A stretch of 64,000 nt of DNA from Lachnospiraceae bacterium (GTDB taxonomy: Bacteria > Bacillota > Clostridia > Lachnospirales > Lachnospiraceae): NCBI GenBank assembly GCA_015056905.1, contig SVFI01000001.1, forward strand, positions 186,001 to 250,000. The letters run 5' to 3'. Below the pieces are notes generated by a model. That model was not told where the DNA came from and did not search any database. It worked only from the letters and a program-made list of their open reading frames with translations. This document shows, one piece after another, positions 7,396-15,920 of this stretch. Positions within the stretch are counted from its first letter, which is position 1. The number at the start of each line of letters is the position of its first letter. The position numbers and the translations under genes are program-made.

Positions 7396-9831
7396 TTATC
7401 TTTTTGTCTTAATTTTTTTCACTTTTGACCAACCGGAATATATCTTCTTTGACTTCCCGTCAATGCTGACCGTCTTATACGTTCGTATTCGGACATAATA
7501 CGTCTTCTTTGCCTTCAATTTTTTAATCGTTTTGGACGTTGACTTTTTATTTTTAACGGTCACGGTCTTCGTCTTTTTCTTTGTAAAATTCTTATTTGTG
7601 GAATACTGAATCTGGTAGCCGTCAATTTGTGTCGAGACCTTTTTCCACTTTACAACAAAAGCTTTCTTTTTTGCGCTTAGTTTTGTGACGGATGACTTTT
7701 TCGGTGTGATTGTGAAGGTTTTCTTCATCGTCCCACTATAATTCCCCGTCAATGTCACTGTAACAGTCGCTTTCCCTACTTTCTTGTGGTTTACATAACT
7801 AACCTTGTAACACTGACTGCCTATCACTCTCCCCCTCTTATCCGTCAATGTCACAGAAGGTTTGCATGCTTTCCCGGTATATGTATAACTGCCTTTGGAA
7901 AGTTTCATAGACTTTGGCGCGGCAATAACTTCCGTTTGTATCACAGTTCCGCAGATACTGCACACGTTTCTGACCAAACCATCTGTTCCCGGCCTTGCCG
8001 GTGTTATCTGCTGCGTTACCGGCCCGTGTGTATGCACCGGTTCCTGCGAAGGGCTTTCCGGACTATCTCCCGGATTCGGGTCTTCGTCTGTCCCAGGATT
8101 ACCTCCCTCGGTAGAATCATAAAACGTAACATCCAGTCGGGCCACTACTTTCCCTTCAAGCTGCTGTTTTACATCAGCAACCGTATTCAAACTGTCAAAG
8201 TATTCGGAGCAGAACAGATAGGTGTATTCGCCTGTTTTAATATAATCTTCGTTTTCTGAATAAAAATAGTATTTTCCGTCCGGTTCTTCCGGAAGAACAA
8301 ACCATATTCCGTTTGCCCAATCCGTCTGTTCATCTGCACTGTCCGATGTCCAATAATCCGTCCGGATACCGATAATCATATCACTTAAATAGAACTGGTA
8401 CTCTTGTACTTCTTCTGCCGTATACGCAGTACCGTTTTCATCCTTCCAAACTACCTCACAATATGGTGCCTGTGCAGACGGATTAAGTCCCGTACTTATC
8501 ACCTTACTCACGTCAACACTCTGCGGTGCAGAGAGAATCTCAACACTTCCCACAAGCGGAATCGTACCATCATAGAGCGATATTACCGACCAAGCACCGT
8601 CTGCGTAAATCAGTTCATAATACTCAGCCTTGCTCTCCGGCATCACGAAACCTGATGATGAACTTGTCGTATCATCTACCGTAATATATGTTTTCCCATC
8701 CTCGTATTCTCCCGGAAAATTCTTGTCTCCCGTATGCAGCAACGTTGTCCCCGTCACCTTTCCTTCAATAGAAAGTGTTCCGAATTGATTGAGCACAAGA
8801 ATTCCTCTTGAATCCGTCTGCATCTGTGTATCGTAAGAACCACCAATCAGGTCCCCGCTAAAGAAAACATCCGTCATTTCATTGCAATCAAGACAAGCAC
8901 CATTTTCGATGGTTACATGCTTTGCCTCTCCGGACACAAGCTGGAAATATGCATTGTTATCCAGCACAATCGTTCCTATTCCGTCAATGCTCGCCCGATT
9001 GACATTTGTCACTTTGACATCAAGCAGCGTGCTGTCATTTCCATAAAAAGAAACATTGCTTAAATTTCCGTTTCCCGATATCGCAATCTCGGATGTTTCA
9101 TTTTGGTTTACATAAATCCCATCCCGCACTACTGCTTTCGGTCCGATTGACACGGTCGCTTTTCCGTTGTACGCAACCTTGGAATCCGTCCCCTCGTCAT
9201 GTCCCATATAAATTGCCTGAAACATCGTCTTCTCATTTGCATTTTGAATGGTTAAGGAAGCATTGGTTCCAAGTGTCTGTGTTCCTTCAAACGCCCCACC
9301 ATAGACGGTCGGCAAAAGTTCCTCTTCATTTCCGCCGAGATTTCCGATAATATTGTCTCCACCTTCCTGATAAGTGTCGACATTATCAAGTGTCAGACTG
9401 TGTCCGGCAAGAAAAATCTCTCTATGAGGAACGCTGCCGAGCGCATTGGTCGATATAAATACGATTCTTAAATTGCGCAGTATCACATTATCACCGCTAA
9501 GCTGAATCGGACAACGACAGACAACTTCCGCGTCCGACGTCCCCTGTATCGTCACATTTCCCGGAATCTCAACCGGTAACATCTTCCCGCTCTCGTCCGC
9601 TTCATCTCCGACTGTAATTTGTCCTACCACGGTAATCAGTGTCTCACCGGAACTGAGCGCACTTAAAAAATCGGATGTCGTCGAGACGGTAACTCCCGTA
9701 TTCTCTGAATTATTTTCCTGTAATATTTCCACTTCGGACGGCTCTGTGGCATAAACCGGTTGCCAAACATTAAGAACTGTCATAAGTACTGCCAGCCACG
9801 TCGCTGTCTTTCGCATATATCTTTTCATCAT
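7396..9831 (-). CDS. Large secreted surface protein with Ig-like and fibronectin III-like domains
   Basis: 811 residues. A signal peptide ends near VYATEP (~residue 30). Residues ~45-400 hold repeated short beta strands with NATLDN/GNGNLSN-type turns, resembling a parallel beta-helix. An acidic linker rich in Pro, Gly and Asp (~570-600) leads to a CSICG motif after several histidines, an Ig-like domain with SYTYTGKACKPSVTL and GNYSGTMKKTFTI, and a C-terminal fibronectin III-like domain (VVKWKKVSTQIDGYQIQYS, TYYVRIRTY). No LPXTG is seen; the very basic C-terminus may bind cell-wall polymers. Probably an adhesin or wall protein. Ribosome site GAGGAG. Confidence 0.75.
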   Translation of the reverse strand: MMKRYMRKTATWLAVLMTVLNVWQPVYATEPSEVEILQENNSENTGVTVSTTSDFLSALSSGETLITVVGQITVGDEADESGKMLPVEIPGNVTIQGTSDAEVVCRCPIQLSGDNVILRNLRIVFISTNALGSVPHREIFLAGHSLTLDNVDTYQEGGDNIIGNLGGNEEELLPTVYGGAFEGTQTLGTNASLTIQNANEKTMFQAIYMGHDEGTDSKVAYNGKATVSIGPKAVVRDGIYVNQNETSEIAISGNGNLSNVSFYGNDSTLLDVKVTNVNRASIDGIGTIVLDNNAYFQLVSGEAKHVTIENGACLDCNEMTDVFFSGDLIGGSYDTQMQTDSRGILVLNQFGTLSIEGKVTGTTLLHTGDKNFPGEYEDGKTYITVDDTTSSSSGFVMPESKAEYYELIYADGAWSVISLYDGTIPLVGSVEILSAPQSVDVSKVISTGLNPSAQAPYCEVVWKDENGTAYTAEEVQEYQFYLSDMIIGIRTDYWTSDSADEQTDWANGIWFVLPEEPDGKYYFYSENEDYIKTGEYTYLFCSEYFDSLNTVADVKQQLEGKVVARLDVTFYDSTEGGNPGTDEDPNPGDSPESPSQEPVHTHGPVTQQITPARPGTDGLVRNVCSICGTVIQTEVIAAPKSMKLSKGSYTYTGKACKPSVTLTDKRGRVIGSQCYKVSYVNHKKVGKATVTVTLTGNYSGTMKKTFTITPKKSSVTKLSAKKKAFVVKWKKVSTQIDGYQIQYSTNKNFTKKKTKTVTVKNKKSTSKTIKKLKAKKTYYVRIRTYKTVSIDGKSKKIYSGWSKVKKIKTKR

Positions 9832-9882
9832 CGGTCACTCCTCTTTGACATCTCACCGAAAAACACTACTAAATCCATCCTG

Positions 9883-9888
9883 ATTATA
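9883..9888 (-). promoter_or_regulatory. Putative -10 of the surface protein gene
   Basis: TATAAT on the minus strand, 51 nt upstream of the ATG at 9831. The matching -35 is poor (TTATTT at 17 nt), so this is a weak or activator-dependent promoter, or a chance match. Confidence 0.4.
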
Positions 9889-9902
9889 TCAAATGTAGCA
9901 AG

Positions 9903-9956
9903 AAAAAATAACCCCCGTACAGTTGCACTTTCTATGTGCACTACACAAGGGTTATT
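9903..9956 (-). terminator. Intrinsic terminator of the chemoreceptor gene
   Basis: Outer stem AATAACCC / GGGTTATT with an inner TGCAC / GTGCA hairpin; on the minus strand the structure is followed by TTTTTT. It begins 8 nt after the stop of the chemoreceptor gene. Confidence 0.85.
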
Positions 9957-9963
9957 ACTTACA

Positions 9964-11463
9964 TTAATTCTGCAACTTTGCAGCCTCAAGACTCAGATTA
10001 TCCATAACTGTCGCCACATTCGCTACGCTGTCCAAGTTGACACTACATGTTTCATAGGTTGCATTTGCTCCGTTCATGACACGCTGCATGATATCAGACA
10101 CGTGTCCGATTTGCTCCGACACCTGACGGTTCTCTTCCGTCACAATTTCTACTGTCTGTTTCAGATGCGCCACCTGCTGCGCAATGTTCTGTGTGCTTGT
10201 ATGAATCTGACCGAAGCTTTCTGCGGTTTCGCTGACATACTGATTCTGCATCTGACTGCTTTCCAAAAGTTTGTTCATCGCAATCGTTACATCCTCAACC
10301 GAACTTACGATTTCTTCAATCAGCTTATCAATATCGCCTGTCGCATCGTTCGTCTGCGTGGAAAGATTGGTAATTTCCGTTGCAACTACTGCAAATCCTC
10401 TTCCCGCTTCTCCGGCTCTCGCCGCCTCAATACTTGCATTGAGTGCAAGAAGTCCTGTCTGGTCTGCGACATTTCGAATCATTTCCAAAATATCCTGCAT
10501 GCGGTTTGCAGACTCTCTGAGCCCTTCCATTTTCTGTACAACCATCGCATTGGACTGCTCTGAAATATGTACCTGGTCGAGAAGGTCATTCATAACCGCA
10601 TTCCCTGCTGCCAGCTTATCTTCCGTACTGTCCACTTCGCCGACAATGGAACCAACTGCATCACCGACACCCATAATATACTCGTTGATTTTTTCTGTGC
10701 TCTGTTTCTGCGCCTCTATCGCTTCCACTTCTTCGTTCGTATCCGCAACAAGCGTCTCCATCGCACGCTGCGTATCACCAATCATCTCCTTGAGCTGTTC
10801 CGTTTCACCGACTGCCTCCTCAATATTGGCCGTCATGGAAGAAGCAACGTCGAGCGTCGTATTTAAAATCTGCTCTGAATTCTTTTTCTGACTCTCTGCC
10901 TTTAAAATATTCGCCTCGTTAATCTGTTCAATCTTACGGATGGCAAGTATGGTAAACACCGTTGTCAAAATAAGACACGCAACAATAATCTCCGCATTCG
11001 TAAGAGCGTTCCCCGTAAGCTGCCCGTTTATCGCCTTTCTTACAATCACAACCACATTGACTATCAGCGCATACACACCGAGTCCGACCATAAATTTAAG
11101 GTCGACATAGACAATTAAAATCACAAAAAATACAATCACATAGCAAAATGCAATATCCGAAGATGTCGTTGCCATAATGTAAGCATACAACAGTGCAAAA
11201 CCGCCGCCGCATATGTACCTTACCATCGAAGATGTCTTACTTTTCCGATATATAAGTACTGCCAAAACACTCGGTAAAATACAAAGTGCTGCAACAATTG
11301 CATAGGACCCGATAGAGCGCGCGTCCTTAAACACTTCAATCAGATAGGCAAGTGCCAATATCACATTCATAATAATAACACCGATAAGTGCTATCTTGTT
11401 TTGGTTCTGCTGAGCAACCTCCTTGATAGAATAATCAAGATTCTGGGCTTTTGTCTTTTTCAT
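9964..11463 (-). CDS. Methyl-accepting chemotaxis protein
   Basis: 499 residues from the ATG preceded by AAGAGGAAA. The N-terminal ~190 residues contain about six hydrophobic segments with almost no extracellular domain, so the sensor is membrane-embedded or senses internal state. The C-terminal half is the long signalling coiled coil with the hairpin tip NVADQTGLLALNASIEAARA followed by GEAGRGFAVVATEITNLS. The usual Arg after VVAxEI is Thr here. The tip binds CheA/CheW and implies a chemotaxis pathway elsewhere in the genome. Monocistronic, with a terminator directly behind. Confidence 0.92.
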   Translation of the reverse strand: MKKTKAQNLDYSIKEVAQQNQNKIALIGVIIMNVILALAYLIEVFKDARSIGSYAIVAALCILPSVLAVLIYRKSKTSSMVRYICGGGFALLYAYIMATTSSDIAFCYVIVFFVILIVYVDLKFMVGLGVYALIVNVVVIVRKAINGQLTGNALTNAEIIVACLILTTVFTILAIRKIEQINEANILKAESQKKNSEQILNTTLDVASSMTANIEEAVGETEQLKEMIGDTQRAMETLVADTNEEVEAIEAQKQSTEKINEYIMGVGDAVGSIVGEVDSTEDKLAAGNAVMNDLLDQVHISEQSNAMVVQKMEGLRESANRMQDILEMIRNVADQTGLLALNASIEAARAGEAGRGFAVVATEITNLSTQTNDATGDIDKLIEEIVSSVEDVTIAMNKLLESSQMQNQYVSETAESFGQIHTSTQNIAQQVAHLKQTVEIVTEENRQVSEQIGHVSDIMQRVMNGANATYETCSVNLDSVANVATVMDNLSLEAAKLQN

Positions 11464-11526
11464 GTTTTCCTCTTTTCTTTGCATACTTTAAATATACAAA
11501 CATTTGATTGGCGAATCATTGTGTAT

Positions 11527-11532
11527 ATTATA
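11527..11532 (-). promoter_or_regulatory. Putative -10 of the chemoreceptor gene
   Basis: TATAAT on the minus strand, 64 nt upstream of the chemoreceptor ATG. No good -35 is seen at 16-18 nt, and no clear sigma-D flagellar promoter was found. Confidence 0.4.
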
Positions 11533-11615
11533 ACAGATTCTCTTTGATTTTCATAGCATCATCTTCTCGTTTTCCTTAATACCTCGTTTCACTCTTTGGT
11601 TGTTCTCATATGAAG

Positions 11616-11794
11616 TTGCGCGGGGTATTCGAGACCTTGCCTGGTTTCTGGCACCCCGCTTTTTGCATTGCGGAGTATCTGCGCGAAAATCTCCTTCCTA
11701 TACCCTTCAAGACAAGGAATGCAGCCCAAAACAAACAGAAAAATGACAAAACGGGGTATGAGACGAAAAGATACAACTGCTATACCCCGCGCAA
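11616..11794. repeat. 179-bp element with 13-bp terminal inverted repeats
   Basis: The ends TTGCGCGGGGTAT (11616-11628) and ATACCCCGCGCAA (11782-11794) are perfect inverted copies. Inside, a terminator-like hairpin uses the left end (arms GCGGGGT / ACCCCGC and GAGACC / GGTTTC, then TTTTT) on the plus strand. A second hairpin at the right end pairs CGGGGTAT with ATACCCCG. The end-to-end pairing and the two local hairpins exclude each other. There is no ORF in it and no clear target-site duplication. It could be a small mobile (MITE-like) element or a switchable leader. Confidence 0.65.
11618..11670 (+). terminator. Terminator-like hairpin inside the inverted-repeat element
   Basis: GCGGGGT pairs with ACCCCGC and, internally, GAGACC with GGTTTC; a TTTTT tail follows on the plus strand. 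No plus-strand gene precedes it in this window, so it would stop either a short untranslated transcript or antisense transcription from the region around the chemoreceptor promoter. Confidence 0.55.
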
Positions 11795-11814
11795 TAAAAT
11801 TTAACCTTTTTTTA

Positions 11815-11844
11815 ATTACAAAATGAATATCCGTATGCTATACT
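11815..11844 (+). promoter_or_regulatory. Putative promoter of the DUF1538 - PII-like operon
   Basis: ATTACA, 18 nt, TATACT, with TG two bases before the -10 (extended -10). The -10 ends 50 nt upstream of the TTG start of the DUF1538 gene. It lies just beyond the 179-bp element. Confidence 0.6.
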
Positions 11845-11894
11845 AAATTTACTTATATATAAAGATACTTACATATCAGAAAGAGGTTTTCTTA

Positions 11895-13433
11895 TTGTTT
11901 AATATTCCAACTGTTTTTAAAGAAAAATTATCCGAAACGCTCAAAGCAGTTCTTCCGATTCTTGCCATCGTTTTACTGCTCTGCTTTTCGATTGCTCCGA
12001 TTCCGCCGAGTATTCTGATGACATTCCTGATTGGTGCGGTTTTGCTCATTATAGGAATGCTCTTTTTTAACGTCGGCGTAGATATGTCCATGAATCAGAT
12101 CGGTGAGCGCGTCGGTTCCATTATCACAAAATCGAAAAACATTTTTATCGTTGTGCTGATTACATTTATTATGGGATTTGTCATCACAATTTCCGAGCCT
12201 GATCTGCAGGTTCTGGCACAGCAGATTCCTTCAATTCCGAATCACACGCTAATTTTCGCCGTCGCAGGCGGTGTTGCAGTCTTCCTTGTTTTTGCGATAC
12301 TCCGTATGCTTCTCGGAATTCCACTCTCCTACCTGTTGCTCGGCTTTTATGCGATTGTTTTTGCCCTGGCCTTTCTCGTGCCGGGTGATTTCCTTGCGAT
12401 TTCGTTTGACTCCGGCGGTGTGACAACAGGCCCTATGACGGTACCGTTTATCATGTCGTTCGGTATCGGTATCGCTGCCATCCGAAGCGATAAACACGCA
12501 GAGGACGATTCCTTCGGTCTCGTCTCCTTATGTTCCATCGGACCGATTCTGGCAGTTCTGATTCTGGGACTGATTTACAAACCGGATTCCACGGAACAGG
12601 TTTCGGAATCGATTCCTATCATTGACAACACGGTGGATTTGTGGCAGCTTTTTGCCTCAGGTTTTCCACATTATATAAAGGAGATGGCAATTTCGCTTCT
12701 TCCAATTGTCGTGTTTTTTGCCATCTTTCAGTGCATTGCACGTGACATTTCCAAGCGTTCGCTCATCCGAATCCTTGTCGGCGTGATTTACACTTACATC
12801 GGACTTGTTCTTTTCCTGACCGGTGTCAATGTCGGTTTTATGCCGGCCGGAAATTATCTCGGTCAGACGATTGCCGATCTTCCATATGCCTGGATTATCG
12901 TACCGATTGGTATGATTATCGGTTACTTTATTGTACTCGCCGAACCGGCAGTATTTGTCCTGACAAGACAGGTCGAGGAAATGACCTCCGGTGCGATTTC
13001 TTCAAAAGCCATGGGACTGAGCTTATCCATCGGTGTTTCTCTTTCCGTCGGTCTTGCTATGATTCGTGTCCTTACCGGAATCTCGATTCTGTGGTTCCTT
13101 GTACCCGGATATCTGATTGCTTTGGTTCTCACGTTCTTCGTGCCTAAGATTTTTACAGCTATTGCATTTGACTCCGGTGGTGTTGCTTCCGGTCCGATGA
13201 CCGCAACCTTTCTGCTTCCGTTCGCCATGGGAGCCTGCACGGCCCTCGGCGGAAATATTATCACCGATGCCTTCGGTATCGTTGCGATGGTTGCAATGAC
13301 CCCTCTGATTACCATCCAGATTATGGGACTGGTGTTCCAGATCAAGGAAAACAGATTGCATCACGATCTCGCAGAAGAATATGTGGAAGTTACTCTTGAC
13401 AGTTATGACGATTATGAAATCATTGAATTATAA
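11895..13433 (+). CDS. DUF1538 family membrane protein (probable transporter)
   Basis: 512 residues, about twelve membrane segments. The two halves are duplicates: the motif FDSGGVTTGPMTVPF in the first half recurs as FDSGGVASGPMTATF in the second, and SEPDLQVLAQQI recurs as AEPAVFVLTRQV. This internal repeat is typical of DUF1538 proteins and of secondary transporters generally. Start is TTG with AGAAAGAGG 8 nt upstream. It is followed after 12 nt by a PII-like gene, so its activity is probably set by that regulator. Substrate unknown. Confidence 0.85.
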   Translation: MFNIPTVFKEKLSETLKAVLPILAIVLLLCFSIAPIPPSILMTFLIGAVLLIIGMLFFNVGVDMSMNQIGERVGSIITKSKNIFIVVLITFIMGFVITISEPDLQVLAQQIPSIPNHTLIFAVAGGVAVFLVFAILRMLLGIPLSYLLLGFYAIVFALAFLVPGDFLAISFDSGGVTTGPMTVPFIMSFGIGIAAIRSDKHAEDDSFGLVSLCSIGPILAVLILGLIYKPDSTEQVSESIPIIDNTVDLWQLFASGFPHYIKEMAISLLPIVVFFAIFQCIARDISKRSLIRILVGVIYTYIGLVLFLTGVNVGFMPAGNYLGQTIADLPYAWIIVPIGMIIGYFIVLAEPAVFVLTRQVEEMTSGAISSKAMGLSLSIGVSLSVGLAMIRVLTGISILWFLVPGYLIALVLTFFVPKIFTAIAFDSGGVASGPMTATFLLPFAMGACTALGGNIITDAFGIVAMVAMTPLITIQIMGLVFQIKENRLHHDLAEEYVEVTLDSYDDYEIIEL

Positions 13434-13445
13434 ACGGAGGGTTTT

Positions 13446-14123
13446 ATGGGAAACATTTACCTGATGACCACCATCATCGATCGTGGTATCACAAAGAAAT
13501 ATTATGAATTGTTTCAGGAAAATAACCTGAACGTTCTGTTTGGTTTTTTGGGAGCAGGAACGGCTTCCAACGAGGTTCTTGACTACCTCGGACTTGACGG
13601 CGTCGAAAAAGCGGTTCTCTTCTCTGTCGTGGAAGAGCACACATGGATTCAAACCAAAAAGGGCCTCGAGAAAAAGCTGAAAATCGATGCGCCGGGCGGA
13701 GGCATTTCATTCATCATTCCGCTATCCAGTGTCGGCGGCAAAAAAGCATTGCAATTTCTTATTGAAAGTGAAGAATATCAGAAACAGGAGGAAACAACCT
13801 TGAAAAATACAAACCACGAATTGATTGTTGTCATTGCCGAACAGGGATATACAGAACTTATCATGGATGCTGCCAGAGGCGCAGGTGCTTACGGCGGAAC
13901 GGTTCTCCACGCGAAAGGAACCGGTATGGAAATGGCCGAAAAATTCATGCATATGTCTCTCGCTGCCGAGAAGGAGGTCATCTACATTGTCACAAAGACC
14001 GAGCAAAAAAATGACATCATGAAAGCCATCATTGAGCAGGCAGGTCCAAACAGCAAAGCAAAGGCGATTACGTTCTCTCTCCCGGTCACGGATACGGCAG
14101 GTCTTCGATTGATTGAAGATTAA
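13446..14123 (+). CDS. Double-domain PII-like regulator
   Basis: 225 residues made of two ferredoxin-like PII-type halves (about 1-108 and 118-225), each with a beta-alpha-beta core; the second contains LIVVIAEQGYTELIMDAARGAGAYGG, the usual PII alpha-1 region with a glycine-rich loop. PII proteins bind ATP/ADP and small metabolites and control transporters by direct contact. Fusion of two halves into one chain is uncommon. It is co-transcribed with the DUF1538 gene, so that membrane protein is its likely target (inference). A bidirectional terminator follows. Confidence 0.8.
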   Translation: MGNIYLMTTIIDRGITKKYYELFQENNLNVLFGFLGAGTASNEVLDYLGLDGVEKAVLFSVVEEHTWIQTKKGLEKKLKIDAPGGGISFIIPLSSVGGKKALQFLIESEEYQKQEETTLKNTNHELIVVIAEQGYTELIMDAARGAGAYGGTVLHAKGTGMEMAEKFMHMSLAAEKEVIYIVTKTEQKNDIMKAIIEQAGPNSKAKAITFSLPVTDTAGLRLIED

Positions 14124-14146
14124 TATTTTTAATGCAAACAAAAACA

Positions 14147-14200
14147 GAGTCTGCAGTTCAGGCTATCACTTTCCTGCCTGAACTACAGACTCAATTTTAT
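14147..14200. terminator. Bidirectional terminator between PII-like and hydA genes
   Basis: Stem GAGTCTG(C)AGTTCAGGC / GCCTGAACT(A)CAGACTC is flanked by AATTTTATTTT on the plus strand and TGTTTTTGTTTG on the minus strand. It serves the convergent ends of the rightward PII-like operon and the leftward hydrogenase operon. Confidence 0.9.
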
Positions 14201-14206
14201 TTTCTC

Positions 14207-15910
14207 TTAACACTCATCACACTTGTGCTCCACATGATTATGGAGTAATTTGTGTTCTTTATCTTTTAATAAACCATTGTAGAGCATGGTGATAAACGGA
14301 TTTTCACTCGAAAGCTTAATCTGTGAAGCCTGGTCGATGTTATAGATACCATCCATACGGGCTTTCTTTGTACGCGGTCCGATCGGTGTCGGCTGACCGC
14401 CACCTGCGATACATCCGCGTTTACAAGCCATCACTTCCACAAAGTCATAATAAACTTCTCCGTTCTTCATCTTCTGCAATAACTCATCCGCAGATGCCAA
14501 GCCGTTTACAATCGCAATCTTTACTTCACGCTCGCCCACCATGATAGACGTTTCCTTGATACTGTCATCTCCGCGGACACCCATGAAACTAATCGTCTCT
14601 AAGTCTTCCGGACGGTTGCTGTTCACAATTCGGCGAAGAACCGCTTCCGTCACACCGCCGGTTACACCGAAGATGGCTCCTGCACCTGACGCAAGACCAA
14701 ATGGCATATCCAATGATTCTGACGGTACCTGTGTTAAATCAATACCTGCCTCACGAATCATACGTGCAACCTCTACGGTTGTAAGTACATAGTCAACGTC
14801 CTGCTCTCCGTCTGTGAAATGCTCCGGACGCAGAATCTCGTTTTTCTTTGCTGTACAAGGCATAATGGAAACTACAACCGTCTTTCTCGGATCCTCTGTA
14901 TTCATACGGCCGTCTTCTTTCAAGAGCGCACCGAACATCTGCTGTGGTGAACGACAGGTAGAAATATTTTTTCTGTATTCCGGATATTTGTTCTCACAGA
15001 ACTTCACCCACCCCGGACAGCATGAAGTAAACAGAGGTAAATTCTCTCCGCTCTCCAATCTTTCCAGAAACTCTTTTGACTCTTCAATGACGGTAAGGTC
15101 AGCGGCAAAATTCGTATCATAGATTTCCTCAAATCCCATTCTTCTGAGTGCTGCCACCAGCTTTCCTAACGAGTTCTCACCCTTCGGAATACCGAACTCA
15201 TCTCCGATGGCCACCCGGACTGCAGGTGCAATCTGAACAACCACTCTGTTATTTTTATCTGCCAATGCATTCCATACTTCATGTACGTTGGATTTGATTG
15301 TAATTGCTCCGGTCGGACACACCGCACGGCACTGACCGCAGCCCACACAATCTGTCTCTGACATACACTTATTAAATGCAGGCATAACACGCATTTCCGA
15401 ACCGCGGTGTGCGAAATTAAGCACACCGATTCCCTGAATTTCTTCACAGGTACGCACGCAGTCGCCGCAGAGAATACATTTATTCGGGTCGATAACAATG
15501 CAGTTGGAAGAATCGTCCATCGGTATCGTTTCCTTGGTATTCTCGAAACGAACAGAAGTGATTCCGAGCTGCTGTGCCAATGTCTGAAGTTCGCAGACAC
15601 CGTTCTTTCGACAAGTCGTACAATCTCTGCAATGAGAAGCAAGCAGCAATTCCAAAATCATCTTTCTGTGATGCTGTAATTTCGGAGTATTGGTATAAAT
15701 CACCATTCCGTCTCTCGGTTCCTCAGAACAGGAAGCAAAAACTCTTCCCCTGTTATCTTCCACCACACACAAACGACATGCACCGTAAGTGGAGAGCTCT
15801 GAATGATAGCAGAAAGTCGGCAAATCGATTCCTGCTTTACGGATTACGGTCAAAAGATTTTTCTCGTCATCAAATGGTACTTTTCTATTGTTAATTGTAA
15901 TATACTTCAT
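14207..15910 (-). CDS. hydA: [FeFe] hydrogenase catalytic subunit (HydA, NADH-linked)
   Basis: 567 residues. Order of cofactor sites: plant-type [2Fe-2S] (CYHSELSTYGACRLC), His/Cys-ligated [4Fe-4S] (HCRDCTTCRKNGVC, ~93-106), two ferredoxin clusters (CILCGDCVRTC, CVGCGQCRAVCP), then the H-cluster motifs TSCCPGW, MPCTAKKNE and MACKRGC (~494-500) near the C-terminus. With HydB and HydC upstream it forms a trimeric enzyme that, in characterised homologues (Thermotoga, Acetobacterium), couples NADH and reduced ferredoxin to H2 formation or the reverse. Last gene of the hydCBA operon, 10 nt after hydB. Confidence 0.95.
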   Translation of the reverse strand: MKYITINNRKVPFDDEKNLLTVIRKAGIDLPTFCYHSELSTYGACRLCVVEDNRGRVFASCSEEPRDGMVIYTNTPKLQHHRKMILELLLASHCRDCTTCRKNGVCELQTLAQQLGITSVRFENTKETIPMDDSSNCIVIDPNKCILCGDCVRTCEEIQGIGVLNFAHRGSEMRVMPAFNKCMSETDCVGCGQCRAVCPTGAITIKSNVHEVWNALADKNNRVVVQIAPAVRVAIGDEFGIPKGENSLGKLVAALRRMGFEEIYDTNFAADLTVIEESKEFLERLESGENLPLFTSCCPGWVKFCENKYPEYRKNISTCRSPQQMFGALLKEDGRMNTEDPRKTVVVSIMPCTAKKNEILRPEHFTDGEQDVDYVLTTVEVARMIREAGIDLTQVPSESLDMPFGLASGAGAIFGVTGGVTEAVLRRIVNSNRPEDLETISFMGVRGDDSIKETSIMVGEREVKIAIVNGLASADELLQKMKNGEVYYDFVEVMACKRGCIAGGGQPTPIGPRTKKARMDGIYNIDQASQIKLSSENPFITMLYNGLLKDKEHKLLHNHVEHKCDEC

Positions 15911-15920
15911 CTTTAACCCC

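Noticed and set aside
11616..11794. Insertion sequence
   Set aside because: Inverted ends exist, but there is no transposase frame and no clear target-site duplication; kept only as an inverted-repeat element.
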